A DNA stretch of 7,562 nt from an uncultured Planctomycetota bacterium (lineage in GTDB: Bacteria > Planctomycetota > Planctomycetia > Pirellulales > UBA1268), in NCBI GenBank assembly GCA_905477565.1, contig CAJQGO010000206.1, positions 1-7,562 of the forward strand, in the 5' to 3' direction. Numbering within the stretch: the stretch's first letter is position 1; each line of letters begins with the position of its first letter. A program made the position numbers and the translations under genes. Below, in pieces: positions 1 through 6,470 of the stretch. The notes under the pieces are model-generated. The model ran no database searches, had not been told where the DNA came from, and saw only the letters and a list, made by a program, of their open reading frames with translations.

Positions 1-910
1 CGGTACGCTTCGAGACACATCGTCTTGTTTGTGTGTACAAACAGTTCAGGAGGTCACGGGCAGTCATAGAGCACTCACCGTTTCGGTCAACCGCTTCGTC
101 ACCTGCCGCCCCGTGAATCCATGCACCAAGTCGAGCAGCGTCGAAGGCACTGATTTGTTGGGCAAGCAAGGCAGCAAGAACACCCGTAAGAACATCACCC
201 GTTCCGGCAGTCGCCATGCCTGGGTTCCCTGTTTCGTTATGTAGAAATGTTGTGCCATCTGTTATTAATGAGGATGGCCCTTTGAAGACGACTACTGACT
301 TCGTCTTTCTAGCGAGATTTGTAGCTGCAGTTTCTAACTCCGCACGCTCCTGCTTCTTTTCCCGTGACGGGTTCTGACCGAGAAGACGTGCAAGCTCGCC
401 GGCATGAGGCGTAAGAACCCTTGGCCCAGCAGGTTCAACTTTTTGCCACTCCGCATCGTGTGCAAGTGCCCACAATGCGTCTGCGTCAACAACCGCCGGC
501 ATTGGTAACGTCTGCCAAAGATCCTGAACAATCTTTACAAGATCGTCACTACGACCAAGTCCTGGACCAAGAGCAACCGCGTCCGCCTTCCGGCAACGGC
601 CATGAATTTCAGATAATGCTGAGAATGAAAACTGACCAGAACCATCTTCTGGAAGACCGTGCGTCATAACGCACGGATCAAACCCAGCAACCGTTGCCTG
701 AATCGATTCCGGAACGACTGCCTCGACGAGTCCAGCGCCACCTCTGAGAGCCGCCATCGAGGAAAGCGCGGCAGCTCCAGCCATTCCCCGGCTCCCGGCT
801 ATAAGAACCACACGACCGTAGTCAAATTTGCTGGATTCCCTGAGCCGAACCGGCAGCTTTGGGAGGCTTTCTGGTATTTGATGGCATGAATTTCCAGAGC
901 GATCTGCCAT
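1..910 (-). CDS. nnrD: ADP-dependent (S)-NAD(P)H-hydrate dehydratase, 3' end beyond the window
   Basis: By family, the enzyme uses ATP or ADP to dehydrate damaged NADHX/NADPHX back to NAD(P)H in the cytoplasm (YjeF C-terminal / carbohydrate-kinase-like fold). The minus frame is open for 303 residues to base 1 with no stop. Visible motifs are IAGSRGMAGAAALS (residues 37-50), ALGPGLG (113-119), VVDADAL (140-146), LTPHAGE (166-172), VVFKG (207-211) and GNPGMATAGTGDVLTG (228-243). Asp239 in GTGD is the expected catalytic base. The bacterial family is usually 270-300 residues, so little should be missing, and the tail after Arg285 already looks longer than usual. There is no NnrE epimerase domain at the N-terminus, unlike the many bacterial proteins that fuse the two. 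I chose the ATG at 910 because GGAAGGGG lies 5 bases upstream. An in-frame ATG at 946 has no ribosome binding site. The gene is divergent from accB. Confidence 0.93.
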   Translation of the reverse strand, partial: MADRSGNSCHQIPESLPKLPVRLRESSKFDYGRVVLIAGSRGMAGAAALSSMAALRGGAGLVEAVVPESIQATVAGFDPCVMTHGLPEDGSGQFSFSALSEIHGRCRKADAVALGPGLGRSDDLVKIVQDLWQTLPMPAVVDADALWALAHDAEWQKVEPAGPRVLTPHAGELARLLGQNPSREKKQERAELETAATNLARKTKSVVVFKGPSSLITDGTTFLHNETGNPGMATAGTGDVLTGVLAALLAQQISAFDAARLGAWIHGAAGDEAVDRNGECSMTARDLLNCLYTQTRRCVSKRT

Positions 911-1124
911 TGAGGCCCCTTCCGATAACAAGAGAAACCAGTGCATAAGAGACGAGGGATTTGTCCCCAACTTGACGAAAACGGGCCAAAATGGCTACCT
1001 TTGGCCCGATTATGGGCCGTTTCCGTACATTTCGGTCGAATTGGGTTTGCTGATTTGCCGATACATTTTTTAGTTCAAACAAATACTTTTACTACCCTCC
1101 GGCCTCTGAGGAGAAAAGGACACC
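911..1124. promoter_or_regulatory. Divergent nnrD/accB intergenic regulatory region
   Basis: These 214 bases separate two divergent genes, so they should hold promoters for both. A possible accB promoter is TTGACG (972-977) and TACCTT (996-1001) with an 18-base spacer. Its -35 box is good and its -10 box is weak, so this is only a suggestion. The inverted repeats described separately overlap its spacer and -10 box. Two similar sequences, CCGTACATTT (1023-1032) and CCGATACATTT (1058-1068), lie 35 bases apart. The accB end carries GAGGAG (1108-1113, 11 bases from the ATG) and AAAGGA (1115-1120). The nnrD end carries GGAAGGGG on the minus strand (923-916). I found no convincing minus-strand promoter. 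CATAAT opposite 1011-1016 is the best -10 match, without a partner. Confidence 0.5.
982..1018. repeat. Overlapping GGGCC inverted repeats upstream of accB
   Basis: CGGGCCAAA (982-990) is the perfect reverse complement of TTTGGCCCG (1000-1008), giving 9-bp arms around a 9-base spacer. The inner GGCCC (1003-1007) can also pair with a third half-site, GGGCC (1014-1018), across 6 bases. The two pairings exclude each other. The arrangement could be a DNA operator with three half-sites or, if transcribed, alternative leader hairpins. No long T run follows, so it does not look like an intrinsic terminator. The function is inferred; the symmetry is directly visible. Confidence 0.55.
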
Positions 1125-1604
1125 ATGAGTGGGTCCCAACAATCATTCGACGTCTTCGATGTTCGCAAAATTCGCAAACTTATTTCTCTGATGCAGGAGA
1201 ACGATCTTACCGAGATCGATTTGAAGCATGCGGATAGCGCTGTGAGAATCAAAAGAGGCGGTGAAGTCGCATCGTACTCCGCTCCCGCAGTTGCTCCACC
1301 AGTTGCTCAAGCCCCCCCCGCTCAGCCCGCTGCTCCAGCACAATCGGCTGAAGAGGCTCGTATGATTGTGGTCAAAAGCCCAATGGTTGGAACGTTTTAC
1401 TTAGCATCAAGTCCAGACTCACCTCCATTCGCAAAGGTTGGTGACCGTATTGGACCTGAGAAAACAGTATGCATTGTAGAGGCCATGAAGGTTTTCAATG
1501 AGATTCCGGCAGGCGTTTCTGGACAGATCGTGTCCATACTTGTTGAAAACGGTGCGCCTGTCGAGTTTGGCCAACCGCTCATCAAAGTCGACCCAGGTGC
1601 TTAA
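1125..1604 (+). CDS. accB: Biotin carboxyl carrier protein of acetyl-CoA carboxylase
   Basis: By family, this is the small acetyl-CoA carboxylase subunit that carries biotin between the biotin carboxylase (AccC) and the carboxyltransferase (AccA/AccD, not in this window) in the first step of fatty-acid synthesis. The 159-residue length is typical. An N-terminal helical segment (residues about 8-45) for contact with AccC is followed by a Pro/Ala-rich linker (about 53-75). The biotinyl domain runs from about 80 to 157. Its motif IVEAMKVFNEI puts the biotinylated lysine at Lys122. Residues about 91-105, with SSPDSPPF, match the protruding thumb of acetyl-CoA carboxylase carriers. That separates it from lipoyl domains and decarboxylase biotin subunits. 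The ATG is preceded by GAGGAG and AAAGGA. The linker codons include a run of eight C (1312-1319). accC follows after 106 bases, as in the usual accBC operon. Confidence 0.96.
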   Translation: MSGSQQSFDVFDVRKIRKLISLMQENDLTEIDLKHADSAVRIKRGGEVASYSAPAVAPPVAQAPPAQPAAPAQSAEEARMIVVKSPMVGTFYLASSPDSPPFAKVGDRIGPEKTVCIVEAMKVFNEIPAGVSGQIVSILVENGAPVEFGQPLIKVDPGA

Positions 1605-1710
1605 AACAGATTCTTCTTATGATGAGTCCTTTTACGTGTCACAAGTATTCTCGACATAGCGTTCGTGAGCCACTGTTTCTTGGCTCGATAATTCAACATT
1701 CAGGGAAACC
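1605..1710 (+). other. accB-accC intercistronic gap with a small hairpin
   Basis: The gap is longer than is common between accB and accC. The clearest structure is GAGCCA (1667-1672) paired with TGGCTC (1681-1686), a 6-bp stem with an 8-base loop. It lies 24 bases before the accC start and has no T run behind it. The accC ribosome binding site is a modest GGGA (1703-1706). I see no clear promoter. A 36-residue open frame from 1619 has no ribosome binding site and I do not consider it a gene. Confidence 0.4.
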
Positions 1711-3054
1711 ATGTTCAATCGAATCCTGATCGCAAATCGTGGCGAGATTGCACTTCGTGTCATTCGTGCCTGTCGAGAACTTGGCATTGAGACCGTTGCC
1801 GTCTATAGCGAAGCTGATCGTGACGCACCGTATCTGAATCTTGCCGATGAAGCCGTCTGCATTGGCCCAGCAAAAGCTGCCGACAGCTATCTAAGAATTG
1901 ATCGTGTGATTAGTGCTGCCGAGATTGGTAACGTCCAGGCTATTCACCCTGGCTATGGCTTTCTTTCAGAAAACGCTCACTTCGCAGAAGTTTGTCGGTC
2001 ATGTGATATTGGTTTCATTGGCCCAACTCCAGAATCGATGGAGCGAGTCGGTGACAAAAACTCAGCTCGATCTCTTGCTCGGGAAGCAAACGTGCCGACT
2101 GTTCCTGGCAGCCCGGGGCTGCTCTCTGGTGAACAGGAAGCCCTCAAAGTAGCTAAGGAAATCGGTTTTCCTGTTCTCCTCAAGGCGACGGCAGGCGGTG
2201 GTGGCAAGGGCATGCGGGTTGCCGCCAATGACCTCGCCCTCTCAACGGCGTGGCAGCAGGCCTCTGCAGAAGCTGAAGCAGCTTTTGGAAATGCTGGCAT
2301 CTACATTGAGAAATATGTTGAAAAACCAAGGCATGTTGAAATTCAGGTGCTCGGCGATCAACACGGTACGATGCTTCATCTTTGGGAGCGCGATTGCTCA
2401 ACACAACGCCGTCACCAGAAACTCATTGAAGAAAGCCCCTCCCCTCGCCTGCCACAAGAGACACGAGAAGCCATGACGGCCGCTGCAGTTCGTTTGGCAA
2501 AAGCAGCCGGATATTACTCCGCTGGAACTGTCGAATTCATTGTCGATAAAGATAACAACTTCTACTTTATTGAGGTGAATGCTCGCATTCAGGTAGAGCA
2601 TCCGGTGTCAGAAATGGTCACAGGTATTGATCTGCTCAAACAACAAATTCTTGTCGCAGCGGGTGAAAAGCTTTCGCTCAAGCAAGAAGACATTGTGCCT
2701 CGTGGTCACGCAATTGAATGTCGCATCAATGCAGAAGACCCATCCGCCAACTTCAGGCCCTGCCCTGGCAAGATTGAGCAAATTATCGCCCCCGGTGGTT
2801 TTGGCGTCCGCTTTGATTCTCATGTGACCGCCGGGTATGTCGTTCCACCTTATTATGATTCACTTATTGGTAAGCTCATCGTGCACCAACCAACTCGTGA
2901 AGCCGCCATTGAAACCATGACCCGAGCCCTACGCGAGCTTCAGGTAAAGGGCATTGCTACGACAGTACCACTGCATCTGGACCTTCTCTCACACTCAGCT
3001 TTTCACGAAGCGACCATCGATACGAAGTTCGTCGAACGGCTCCTTGCAGACTGA
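1711..3054 (+). CDS. accC: Biotin carboxylase subunit of acetyl-CoA carboxylase
   Basis: By family, it carboxylates the biotin on AccB using ATP and bicarbonate, in the cytoplasmic acetyl-CoA carboxylase complex. The 447-residue length matches stand-alone AccC. The N-terminal domain opens with [19 protein letters not shown] (residues 3-21). The ATP-grasp glycine loop is [13 protein letters not shown] (158-170). Checked by eye against E. coli AccC numbering, the key residues are present: Lys116, Lys158, His208, Glu210, Lys237 in RRHQKLIEE, Glu275, Glu288, Arg292 and Glu296 in NARIQVEHP, and Arg338 in IECRINAED. Position 291 is Ala where E. coli has Thr, a change I recall in related biotin carboxylases. 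No biotinyl domain is fused at the C-terminus, so it is not a pyruvate or acyl-CoA carboxylase alpha chain. This fits with accB lying just upstream. The ATG is supported by the alignment of the N-terminus. Confidence 0.97.
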   Translation: MFNRILIANRGEIALRVIRACRELGIETVAVYSEADRDAPYLNLADEAVCIGPAKAADSYLRIDRVISAAEIGNVQAIHPGYGFLSENAHFAEVCRSCDIGFIGPTPESMERVGDKNSARSLAREANVPTVPGSPGLLSGEQEALKVAKEIGFPVLLKATAGGGGKGMRVAANDLALSTAWQQASAEAEAAFGNAGIYIEKYVEKPRHVEIQVLGDQHGTMLHLWERDCSTQRRHQKLIEESPSPRLPQETREAMTAAAVRLAKAAGYYSAGTVEFIVDKDNNFYFIEVNARIQVEHPVSEMVTGIDLLKQQILVAAGEKLSLKQEDIVPRGHAIECRINAEDPSANFRPCPGKIEQIIAPGGFGVRFDSHVTAGYVVPPYYDSLIGKLIVHQPTREAAIETMTRALRELQVKGIATTVPLHLDLLSHSAFHEATIDTKFVERLLAD

Positions 3055-3219
3055 TCGTCTGCCGGGGCGTTTCATGACACATTCTGTGTTCCGCCTTTAC
3101 TTCGACACGCAATTCTTTCTGATTGCAACGCCCCCCCTGTAAAAGCAGTCCAATGCTTGATAGATTTCTGCCAAGTATATGACATCTCCCTTCCCCTTCC
3201 CCACGGAGCCCCCACGCTC
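3055..3219 (+). promoter_or_regulatory. accC-pfp spacer and phosphofructokinase leader
   Basis: The 165 bases between accC and my chosen pfp start hold no gene. GGGGCGTT (3064-3071) and AACGCCCC (3127-3134) are perfect complements 55 bases apart. Inside them ACACA (3077-3081) and TGTGT (3085-3089) form a 5-bp stem with a 3-base loop. Neither is followed by a T run, so neither is a convincing terminator. TTGATA (3157-3162) with TATGAC (3178-3183) is a weak promoter-like pair with a short 15-base spacer. A pyrimidine-rich tract at 3185-3203 is followed by GGAG (3205-3208), the likely ribosome binding site. Whether pfp has its own promoter or reads through from accBC is not settled by the sequence. 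Confidence 0.35.
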
Positions 3220-4530
3220 ATGGCCGAGTCTCTCTCACGCCCACCAAAAGCAGCTCATCATTTTCATCGCGTCGCCATATTATTCGCAGGCGGTCCAGCA
3301 CCCGGTGCCAATGCCGTTATTTCTACAGCCGCCACCTCATTCATGAGAAACGACACCGAAGTCGTGGGAATGAAGCATGGGTACTCATCGCTGGCTGATT
3401 TTTCATCTGACCAGCCACTCGTTGAGGGCAAGGACTACATCAATGTCACCCCTGAGTTTTTGAAACGGACTCGATCTGGTCAGGGGATCATGCTTGGCAC
3501 CGCCAGAACAAACCCCGGAAAACATATTTCGGATCCTGCACATTTTGATGATGAGGAACGGGTCAAGCCTCTCAAGAACACGTACGAAGGCCTTCTCTCA
3601 CTCGGCGTTGAAGCATTAATATCCATCGGAGGAGACGACACCCTGAAAACAGCAAACAAGTTTAAGCTGTATCAAGACAGGCTTCCGGCTGATGCCCCAC
3701 GGATACCAGTCGTTCATTTGCCAAAAACAATTGACAATGACTACATGGGCATCGACTTCACATTTGGTTACTTCACTGCTGTTGATTTTCTTGGAGGCGA
3801 AATCCGCAATCTGCTGTATGACGCTGATGCCGGAAGATCGTATTTCATCTGTGAATCAATGGGGCGAAGTGCTGGCTGGCTGGCCTATGGCGCTGCGATT
3901 TGCGGGGAAGCCAGTCTTGTTATTAGTGTTGAAGACATCCACGGCAAGTATCGTGAGGATGAAACCATCACTGATGCAGACGGTAACACCAGTACAAAAC
4001 ATGCTATGAATGTGGATGAGGTCGTCGGTCGGATTGTCAAAACAATGCGAGTACGGGAAGAGAAAGAAGGGAAAGAATATGGCGTCATTGTCCTAGCAGA
4101 AGGATTAGCCGAATTCCTCCCAAGCAAACAGCTCGAAGGTATCCCGCGAGACGACCACGGCCATATAACGATTTCTCAGATTCAACTCGGCAAGATGTTT
4201 GCCAAACTCGTAGGTGATGAATACGAGCGACAAACTGGACGCAGCCGGAAGGTTGTTGGGCTGCAACTTGGCTATGAAGCACGGTGTTCCAAACCGCATG
4301 CATTCGACGTCATGCTCGGCAGCCAACTCGGTGTTGGCGGGTACCGTGCTCTTGCTGAACGCGGCCTCAATGGTGTCATGGTGAGTGTTTCCGGCCAACT
4401 GGAACTCAATTACGTCCCATTCGAGGAACTGGTCGACCCGAAGACGCTCGTGACTGTTGTTCGGTATGTCGAGCCGGGCTGTGACTTCCATAGCCTTGCT
4501 CGTTTTCTCGAGACATTCGTCAACGAGTAG
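3220..4530 (+). CDS. pfp: Pyrophosphate-dependent 6-phosphofructokinase (PPi-PFK)
   Basis: This is predicted to interconvert fructose 6-phosphate and fructose 1,6-bisphosphate using pyrophosphate instead of ATP, working reversibly in glycolysis and gluconeogenesis. The 436-residue protein has the phosphofructokinase loop FAGGPAPGANAVIS (residues 22-35), then SGQGIMLGTAR (86-96), GGDD (137-140), PKTIDND (168-174), MGRSAGWLA (214-222), LAEGLAEF (292-299) and GYEARCSKP (351-359). Two residues decide the donor by family rules. Asp140 replaces the Gly of the ATP-type GGDG motif, and Lys169 replaces the Gly of PGTIDND. Asp172 is the expected catalytic base. I start at the ATG at 3220, preceded by GGAG 11 bases away. 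The frame extends back to a TTG at 3157, but that adds 21 residues unlike the family and has no ribosome binding site. The gene ends 65 bases before a strong terminator and runs in the same direction as accBC. Confidence 0.93.
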   Translation: MAESLSRPPKAAHHFHRVAILFAGGPAPGANAVISTAATSFMRNDTEVVGMKHGYSSLADFSSDQPLVEGKDYINVTPEFLKRTRSGQGIMLGTARTNPGKHISDPAHFDDEERVKPLKNTYEGLLSLGVEALISIGGDDTLKTANKFKLYQDRLPADAPRIPVVHLPKTIDNDYMGIDFTFGYFTAVDFLGGEIRNLLYDADAGRSYFICESMGRSAGWLAYGAAICGEASLVISVEDIHGKYREDETITDADGNTSTKHAMNVDEVVGRIVKTMRVREEKEGKEYGVIVLAEGLAEFLPSKQLEGIPRDDHGHITISQIQLGKMFAKLVGDEYERQTGRSRKVVGLQLGYEARCSKPHAFDVMLGSQLGVGGYRALAERGLNGVMVSVSGQLELNYVPFEELVDPKTLVTVVRYVEPGCDFHSLARFLETFVNE

Positions 4531-4595
4531 CTCGCCCTTAAGTATTTGTGGCCCGGTATTCTAAAAGCTGGTGCCTCAACTCCTGAAGACAAACG

Positions 4596-4636
4596 AACTG
4601 TGGTGGTGAGAAAAAGATTTTCACACCACCACAGTT
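4596..4636. terminator. Bidirectional terminator between convergent pfp and hisB
   Basis: Thirteen bases (4596-4608) are perfectly complementary to 4624-4636. After one A/A mismatch, 4610-4614 pairs with 4618-4622, leaving a 3-base loop at 4615-4617. The arms are built from GTG/GGT and CAC/ACC triplets. On the plus strand the stem runs into TTAT and TTAT (4637-4644), a T-rich tail suited to stopping pfp transcripts. On the minus strand the tail is GTTTGTCTTC (4594-4585), T-rich but weaker. The stem ends at the base next to the hisB stop codon, so the pfp T-tract overlaps the last hisB codons. Confidence 0.88.
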
Positions 4637-5233
4637 TTATTTATCCGTCAAAACGCCCTTTGTACTCGGCACGCCTGGCTGACGTGGATCCTGCTCAACG
4701 GCCATCCTGATACTTCGAGCTGTTGCTTTGAAAACTGCCTCGGCGATGTGATGCGCATTGCTCCCATGATGAAGCACAGCGTGCACATTCGCTCCAGCTG
4801 TTGCAGCAAAGCTTTCCCAAAAGACTTCAACAAGTTGAACGTCGAACACCCCAATCGCCGGAACGGGATACTCAACCGCAAGTACTGTTGCTGCCCGACC
4901 ACCAAGGTCAACTGCAGCGGTCACAAGAGATTCATCCATCGGCAGGACCGAATGACCATAGCGGCGAATGCCATGGCGATCACCAAGACAATCCTTGACC
5001 GCAACGCCTAACGCCCGCCCAACGTCCTCAACGGTATGATGTCCATCAACATGAACGTCTCCCTCGCACTGAATAGACAAATCGAAGAGTGAGTGACCTG
5101 CCAACAGAGTCAGCATGTGATCAAAAAAACCAATGCCGGTATGAATTGTTGCCTGGCCTGTGCCATCAATATCAACAGCTAACGCAATCTTTGTCTCGGT
5201 CGTTTCTCTCGCAACTGTGGCAGTTCGTCCCAC
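4637..5233 (-). CDS. hisB: Imidazoleglycerol-phosphate dehydratase (monofunctional HisB)
   Basis: By family, this Mn-dependent cytoplasmic enzyme converts imidazole-glycerol phosphate to imidazole-acetol phosphate, the substrate of HisC encoded just upstream. From my start the protein has 198 residues, the normal size of the monofunctional form. There is no histidinol-phosphatase domain like that of E. coli HisB. Visible motifs are GIGFFDHML (33-41), DVHVDGHHTVEDVG (59-72), LPMDESL (97-103), GSNAHHIAEAVFKATAR (157-173) and PSTKGVL (189-195). The metal-binding His and Glu residues of the two HH...E motifs are His65, His66 and Glu69, and His161, His162 and Glu165. I chose the GTG at 5233 because AAGGAG lies 8 bases before it and the protein then opens with GRTATVARET, as in the family. 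The GTG at 5242 overlaps that ribosome binding site. The stop codon abuts the terminator shared with pfp. Confidence 0.96.
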   Translation of the reverse strand: MGRTATVARETTETKIALAVDIDGTGQATIHTGIGFFDHMLTLLAGHSLFDLSIQCEGDVHVDGHHTVEDVGRALGVAVKDCLGDRHGIRRYGHSVLPMDESLVTAAVDLGGRAATVLAVEYPVPAIGVFDVQLVEVFWESFAATAGANVHAVLHHGSNAHHIAEAVFKATARSIRMAVEQDPRQPGVPSTKGVLTDK

Positions 5234-5241
5234 GTGTAACA

Positions 5242-5247
5242 CTCCTT
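5242..5247 (-). promoter_or_regulatory. hisB ribosome binding site overlapping the hisC stop
   Basis: On the minus strand AAGGAG (5247-5242) lies 8 bases upstream of the GTG at 5233. Its first two bases are also the last two bases of the hisC TAA stop (5248-5246). This strong site decides the hisB start over the GTG at 5242. It implies that ribosomes finishing hisC uncover or directly reload at hisB, the usual arrangement for translational coupling. Confidence 0.8.
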
Positions 5248-6352
5248 ACTGTTTTTTTTCTTGCATGATGCTCTCTATGGCGCCGAGCAATACGTCTATC
5301 TCTGCATCAGTACCCACTGTAATTCTCAAGCCATCACCCCAGCCACTGTAGGCCATAAAACGAATCAGAATTGACCTCTCCCTGAGGGACTCGTAAATCT
5401 CTTTATGTGAAAATTCCGGGTGGGTGCACCAGACAAAATTCGCCTGGCTATCAACCACCGAAAAACCAAATTGCCGAAGTTGGGTGACAAGTCGTGCTCG
5501 TGTTGCCCTGATTGAACTCTGATTTTTCATCAACCAATCCTGATCGGCAATTGCAGCGGTCGCCGCTGCAATTGCTATCGCATCACAATTGTATGAGTCT
5601 TTTACTTTTGCGAGTTGTTCGATCACGGCAGGTTGAGCGACGGCGAACCCGAAACGGATTCCTGCCAACGCATAGGACTTGCTCATCGATCGTGTGACAA
5701 TGATTCGGTCACTTTGCTCGACCAGATCAAGACAGTTGCTCTCACTAAAATCACCGTAAGCCTCATCAACCACAAGCGGACATGGCAGCTGTTCCGCAAG
5801 TTCAAGAAGTTGCTCTGGTGGCAGCAACGTCCCTGACGGACTGTTGGGATTGGGGATAACTACAAGCCTGACAGGCTCGCCCGTCAACGTATTCGGCGAC
5901 GTGAAGGATTCGGGCAACAGCCACTTATCGGTAAAAGCCACCTTGTCGCATAGAACTCCCTGAATATCTGCGAGCGTTTGATAAAGAATATAGCTTGGCG
6001 TAGGGACTCTCATTGCATCCCCTGCTCCAACATAGCAGCGAACCAGGATGGTAAGGAGATCGTCACTCCCGTTCCCGCAGAGGATCATATCGGGGCGGAC
6101 TCCCAATACGTCTGCGGCCTGCGTCCTAAACTGATTGGCGAAAGGGTCCGGGTACTTCGCAAGGGATCGACCTTCGCAAGCAGTAGCAATTGCTTTCGAA
6201 ACATTTACGGACGGACTATACGGGTTCTCATTCGTGTTGAGTTTTGTCCAGCCGGCATCCTGTGGTTGCTCTCCAGGAATATATCCAGCTATTGCTGCAA
6301 TTTCCTGCCGCACAAGAGGACGTGAATCTTGTTGGGAAGATGATATCGCCAT
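5246..6352 (-). CDS. hisC: Histidinol-phosphate aminotransferase
   Basis: By family, this pyridoxal-phosphate enzyme transfers an amino group from glutamate to imidazole-acetol phosphate, giving L-histidinol phosphate. The 368 residues show the class I/II aminotransferase fold. LNTNENPYSPS (residues 38-48) is the HisC-typical N-terminal segment. KYPDP (66-70), GNGSDDLL (93-100), PNPNSPSGT (167-175), DEAYGDF (196-202) and SMSKSYALAGIRFGF (222-236) follow. Lys225 is the expected PLP lysine, and Arg343 in LRITVGT the expected carboxylate-binding arginine. The assignment over other aminotransferases is supported by hisB and hisD on either side. The ATG at 6352 has only a weak TTGAG upstream, and no better start is obvious. 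The 3' end carries eight A on the coding strand (5259-5252, codons for Glu-Lys-Lys). hisB follows in the same reading frame, 15 bases from the first stop base to the hisB start. Confidence 0.96.
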   Translation of the reverse strand: MAISSSQQDSRPLVRQEIAAIAGYIPGEQPQDAGWTKLNTNENPYSPSVNVSKAIATACEGRSLAKYPDPFANQFRTQAADVLGVRPDMILCGNGSDDLLTILVRCYVGAGDAMRVPTPSYILYQTLADIQGVLCDKVAFTDKWLLPESFTSPNTLTGEPVRLVVIPNPNSPSGTLLPPEQLLELAEQLPCPLVVDEAYGDFSESNCLDLVEQSDRIIVTRSMSKSYALAGIRFGFAVAQPAVIEQLAKVKDSYNCDAIAIAAATAAIADQDWLMKNQSSIRATRARLVTQLRQFGFSVVDSQANFVWCTHPEFSHKEIYESLRERSILIRFMAYSGWGDGLRITVGTDAEIDVLLGAIESIMQEKKQ

Positions 6353-6470
6353 ACGAAAAACTCAACATAATGTCATGAACACAACTGCACCCTGTAAGTG
6401 TAGCCCAGAAATACGACGGTACGTTCAGTACCACCGGCTCAACCCCTTCGACAGGAACACTGACCTGTTT
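6353..6470 (-). other. hisD-hisC intercistronic gap with two small inverted repeats
   Basis: This 118-base gap interrupts an otherwise compact cluster. ACAGG (6451-6455) and CCTGT (6464-6468) form a 5-bp stem right after the hisD stop, and GGTAC (6418-6422) and GTACC (6428-6432) form another with a 5-base loop. Neither is followed by a T run on the minus strand. No clear promoter for hisC was found. The region may be an RNA-processing or promoter site or simply spacer. Confidence 0.35.

Noticed and set aside
941..1237. 98-residue plus-strand open frame crossing the accB start
   Set aside because: It overlaps the well-supported accB in another frame and runs through the regulatory region. Its composition is not protein-like and it lacks a ribosome binding site.
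1619..1729. 36-residue open frame between accB and accC, overlapping the accC start
   Set aside because: It has no ribosome binding site, recognisable protein features or supporting context.
1977..2300. 107-residue minus-strand open frame inside accC
   Set aside because: It is a shadow of accC codon use. Its Ala/Ser/Pro-rich translation has no family features.
3064..3134. Possible terminator after accC from GGGGCGTT and AACGCCCC
   Set aside because: The 55-base loop and the lack of a T run make it unlike an intrinsic terminator. It is recorded only as an inverted repeat.
4105..4491. 128-residue minus-strand open frame inside the phosphofructokinase gene
   Set aside because: It is antisense to a gene with clear family motifs, and no motif is seen in its own translation.
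5240..5242. GTG at 5242 as the hisB start
   Set aside because: It overlaps the AAGGAG ribosome binding site. The GTG at 5233 has the right spacing and the family N-terminus.
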